A DNA stretch of 64,000 nucleotides from Aquimarina sp. AU474 (GTDB lineage Bacteria; Bacteroidota; Bacteroidia; Flavobacteriales; Flavobacteriaceae), in assembly GCF_900312815.1 (NCBI RefSeq), contig NZ_OMPE01000008.1, forward strand, positions 786,591 through 850,590. The letters are read 5' to 3'. How positions within the stretch are numbered: position 1 is the stretch's first letter; each line of letters starts with the position of its first letter. The translations under genes were made by a program, and so were the position numbers. Positions 62,574-64,000 of this stretch are shown here, piece after piece. The notes below the pieces were generated by a model. It ran no database searches. It saw only the letters and a list, made by a program, of their open reading frames with translations, and had not been told where the DNA came from.

Positions 62574-63200
62574 TTATATGATAAATTTAAGGATAAACAA
62601 AAAATGAAATATACTTCCTGCTAGAACAAATAAGTGCCATATTACATGAGCAAAAGGCATTCTTTTTAAGGCATAAAAAATTATTCCAACGGTATATGCC
62701 CCTCCTCCTAACATTAAATAATTAATAGCTGCAGATCCTACAATATCTGATAATGTTTGAATATCTAACATAATTAACCATCCCATCAATAAGTATAAAA
62801 TAATCGAAACGATTTCAAACTTACCTGTAAAAAAAAGTTTCAATACAGAACCAATTAATGCAAATGACCAGACTAGAATAAACAACAATACTCCCTTACT
62901 ATGTATTAAAGTTATTAATGTAACTGGAGCATAGGTCCCTGCTATGAGTAGATAGATCCCTATATGATCCATTATTCTGAACTTTCTTTTTAAGGAGACA
63001 TTAGAAGAATAATGATAGGCTGTAGACGCAAAATATAAAAACAATAATGAACCCGAATACAACAGAATACCTATAATACCATAAGACGTTTTGTTAGAAT
63101 TGTATATTATTAATAAGAAAAGGCCGACTATAGATAGTATAAAGCCAAAACCATGAGTTATCCAGTTCCACCTTTCTTCTATGGGAGATTGTTGTATCAT
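62574..63200 (-). CDS. Hemolysin III family (PAQR-like) membrane protein
   Basis: 208 residues with seven membrane helices. Family motifs are ERWNWITHGFG, FASTAYHYSSNVSLKRKFRIMDHIGIYLLIAGTYAPV (conserved His and Asp) and HVIWHLFVLAGSIFHF, the His-rich end that binds zinc in PAQR proteins. Despite the name, haemolytic activity is not implied; the family is thought to act in lipid or membrane homeostasis. It is followed on the same strand by no obvious partner. Confidence 0.93.
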   Translation of the reverse strand: MIQQSPIEERWNWITHGFGFILSIVGLFLLIIYNSNKTSYGIIGILLYSGSLLFLYFASTAYHYSSNVSLKRKFRIMDHIGIYLLIAGTYAPVTLITLIHSKGVLLFILVWSFALIGSVLKLFFTGKFEIVSIILYLLMGWLIMLDIQTLSDIVGSAAINYLMLGGGAYTVGIIFYALKRMPFAHVIWHLFVLAGSIFHFLFILKFII

Positions 63201-63261
63201 TAGACTATTAAAAGCAGTAAAGCTATAAAATACTGGTCATAAATATTGATTAGTTCATCAT

Positions 63262-63774
63262 TTATTCTTTTTGTAGTATAACATTAGATAACAATTGATC
63301 TATTTCCTCAAAAGTACGTTCACCTATAAGTTTTCCATCTGGTGAAATTAAGAACTTAGTTGGTATTTCTGAGACCCCATACATTCTTGCTATTGGAGAT
63401 AACATTACAAATTTATTTTGATGTACTATTTGGTTTTTCCATTCGAATCCATCTCTTTTTGCTGCTTTCCTCCATGTTAAGGAGTCTTTTTCTAAAGCCA
63501 AAGTGACTATAGTAAGTTTATTTGGATACTTTTTATACAGTTTTACTATTTTAGGGTTTTCTTTTATACAAGGTGCGCACCAAGATCCCCAAAAATCTAA
63601 CAATACATATTTGTTTTTTTGATCAGATAATTTAAATGATGATCCATCAATTAGCGTTGTTTCGAAATCAGGAGCTAGTTCCCCTTCTTCTGCTGTAGTA
63701 TATTTTATATACACATAACCCAATCCTAGTAGTGCAATGAGTACAATACTCAAATATTTAAATACTTTTTTCAT
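63262..63774 (-). CDS. TlpA-family thioredoxin-fold protein, membrane-anchored
   Basis: 170 residues with one N-terminal membrane helix (about 6-24) and then a thioredoxin domain: LAPDFETTLIDGSSFKL, active site WCAPC (65-69) and cis-Pro loop EIPTKFLI. It is a periplasm-facing disulfide reductase, perhaps for cytochrome c or envelope proteins. Inverted repeats lie just upstream (63810-63868). Confidence 0.92.
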   Translation of the reverse strand: MKKVFKYLSIVLIALLGLGYVYIKYTTAEEGELAPDFETTLIDGSSFKLSDQKNKYVLLDFWGSWCAPCIKENPKIVKLYKKYPNKLTIVTLALEKDSLTWRKAAKRDGFEWKNQIVHQNKFVMLSPIARMYGVSEIPTKFLISPDGKLIGERTFEEIDQLLSNVILQKE

Positions 63775-63877
63775 ATTATAATCTGAAGTTTACTCTCGTA
63801 TAAGGTGTAAAGTAAGTATTCTGTTTGATCTACCATGATCCTTTCACATTTCTATAAGATACTTACTTATAAGGCAT

Positions 63878-63912
63878 AAAAAAAACCCTTCATTATAGTA
63901 ATGAAGGGTTTT
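63878..63912 (-). terminator. Terminator of the rRNA operon
   Basis: On the minus strand a 12-bp hairpin, AACCCTTCATTA-CTA-TAATGAAGGGTT, is followed by a long T run. It lies just after the 5S rRNA 3' end. Confidence 0.9.
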
Positions 63913-63918
63913 CAAAGA

Positions 63919-64000
63919 AGGCGGCGACCTACTCTCCCACGATTGTAGTACCATTGGCGCTAACGGGCTTAACTACTCTGTTCGGAATGGTAAGAGGTGA
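63919..64000 (-). rRNA. rrf: 5S ribosomal RNA, 3' part, cut by window edge
   Basis: On the minus strand the sequence reads TCACCTCTTACCATTCCGAA, continuing with AAGCCCGTTAGCGCCAATGG and ending GGGAGAGTAGGTCGCCGCC, which is the conserved 3' two-thirds of bacterial 5S rRNA. The 5' part lies beyond base 64000, and 23S and 16S genes should follow to the right. Confidence 0.95.

Overview
This 64-kb window looks like chromosome from a marine-type flavobacterium (Bacteroidota, Flavobacteriaceae; an Aquimarina-like genus is my guess and is not proven). The evidence is AT-rich DNA, promoter boxes of the Bacteroidota form TTTG-N19/20-TAnnTTTG, a type IX secretion C-terminal sorting domain, a TonB receptor next to cell-wall genes, and many families typical of Flavobacteriia (DUF2911, DUF6452/DUF6048, DUF6768, 'CCC motif' membrane proteins). 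I see no tRNA, CRISPR array or insertion sequence.

Layout. 1-5.2 kb: the tail of an ABC transporter ATPase, its permease, a YtrA-type GntR regulator, a GIN-domain protein, two small membrane proteins and a divergent acyl-CoA-dehydrogenase-like protein. 5.2-6.1 kb: an ArsR regulator with tandem operators and an SRPBCC protein. 6.1-9.7 kb: a two-gene minus-strand unit made of a CD-NTase (SMODS) fold protein with two C-terminal membrane helices and degenerate catalytic positions, followed by an uncharacterised multi-pass membrane protein. 10.4-13.1 kb: a large secreted endonuclease I. 13.4-14.8 kb: a cluster of five tiny peptide genes. Four share a leader and six-cysteine cores; one is lanthipeptide-like. 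14.8-18.1 kb: pta-ackA.

18.2-36.7 kb is mostly housekeeping: a DUF2911 protein, a TlpA-like lipoprotein, pheT, an unusual XRE/membrane/serine-hydrolase fusion, a TPR protein with gyrA, clpC, a duplicated small protein pair, rny, a 6S RNA candidate, zapA with a coiled-coil partner, and glf (UDP-galactopyranose mutase) divergent from a likely galactofuranosyltransferase.

38-64 kb: an M23 peptidase and TonB receptor, a further 49-residue peptide gene, a cysteine desulfurase, a lipoprotein pair, Smr, a tandemly duplicated DUF2752-CCC unit, rocD, an ECF sigma/DUF6768 pair, rlmD-DUF6452-DUF6048, a dienelactone hydrolase, a BNR-repeat protein, two methyltransferases, a ZIP transporter, a DUF4268 protein, a hybrid histidine kinase, hemolysin III and TlpA. 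The window ends inside a 5S rRNA on the minus strand, so an rRNA operon lies to the right.

Best candidates for something undescribed are: (1) the cysteine-rich peptide cluster at 13.7-14.75 kb, which has no visible modification or export genes beside it; (2) the degenerate CD-NTase/2TM protein with its membrane partner at 6.1-9.65 kb; (3) the one-polypeptide XRE-DUF4870-serine hydrolase at 23.5 kb with palindromes at its promoter. Functions were assigned by reading motifs; no database search was run.
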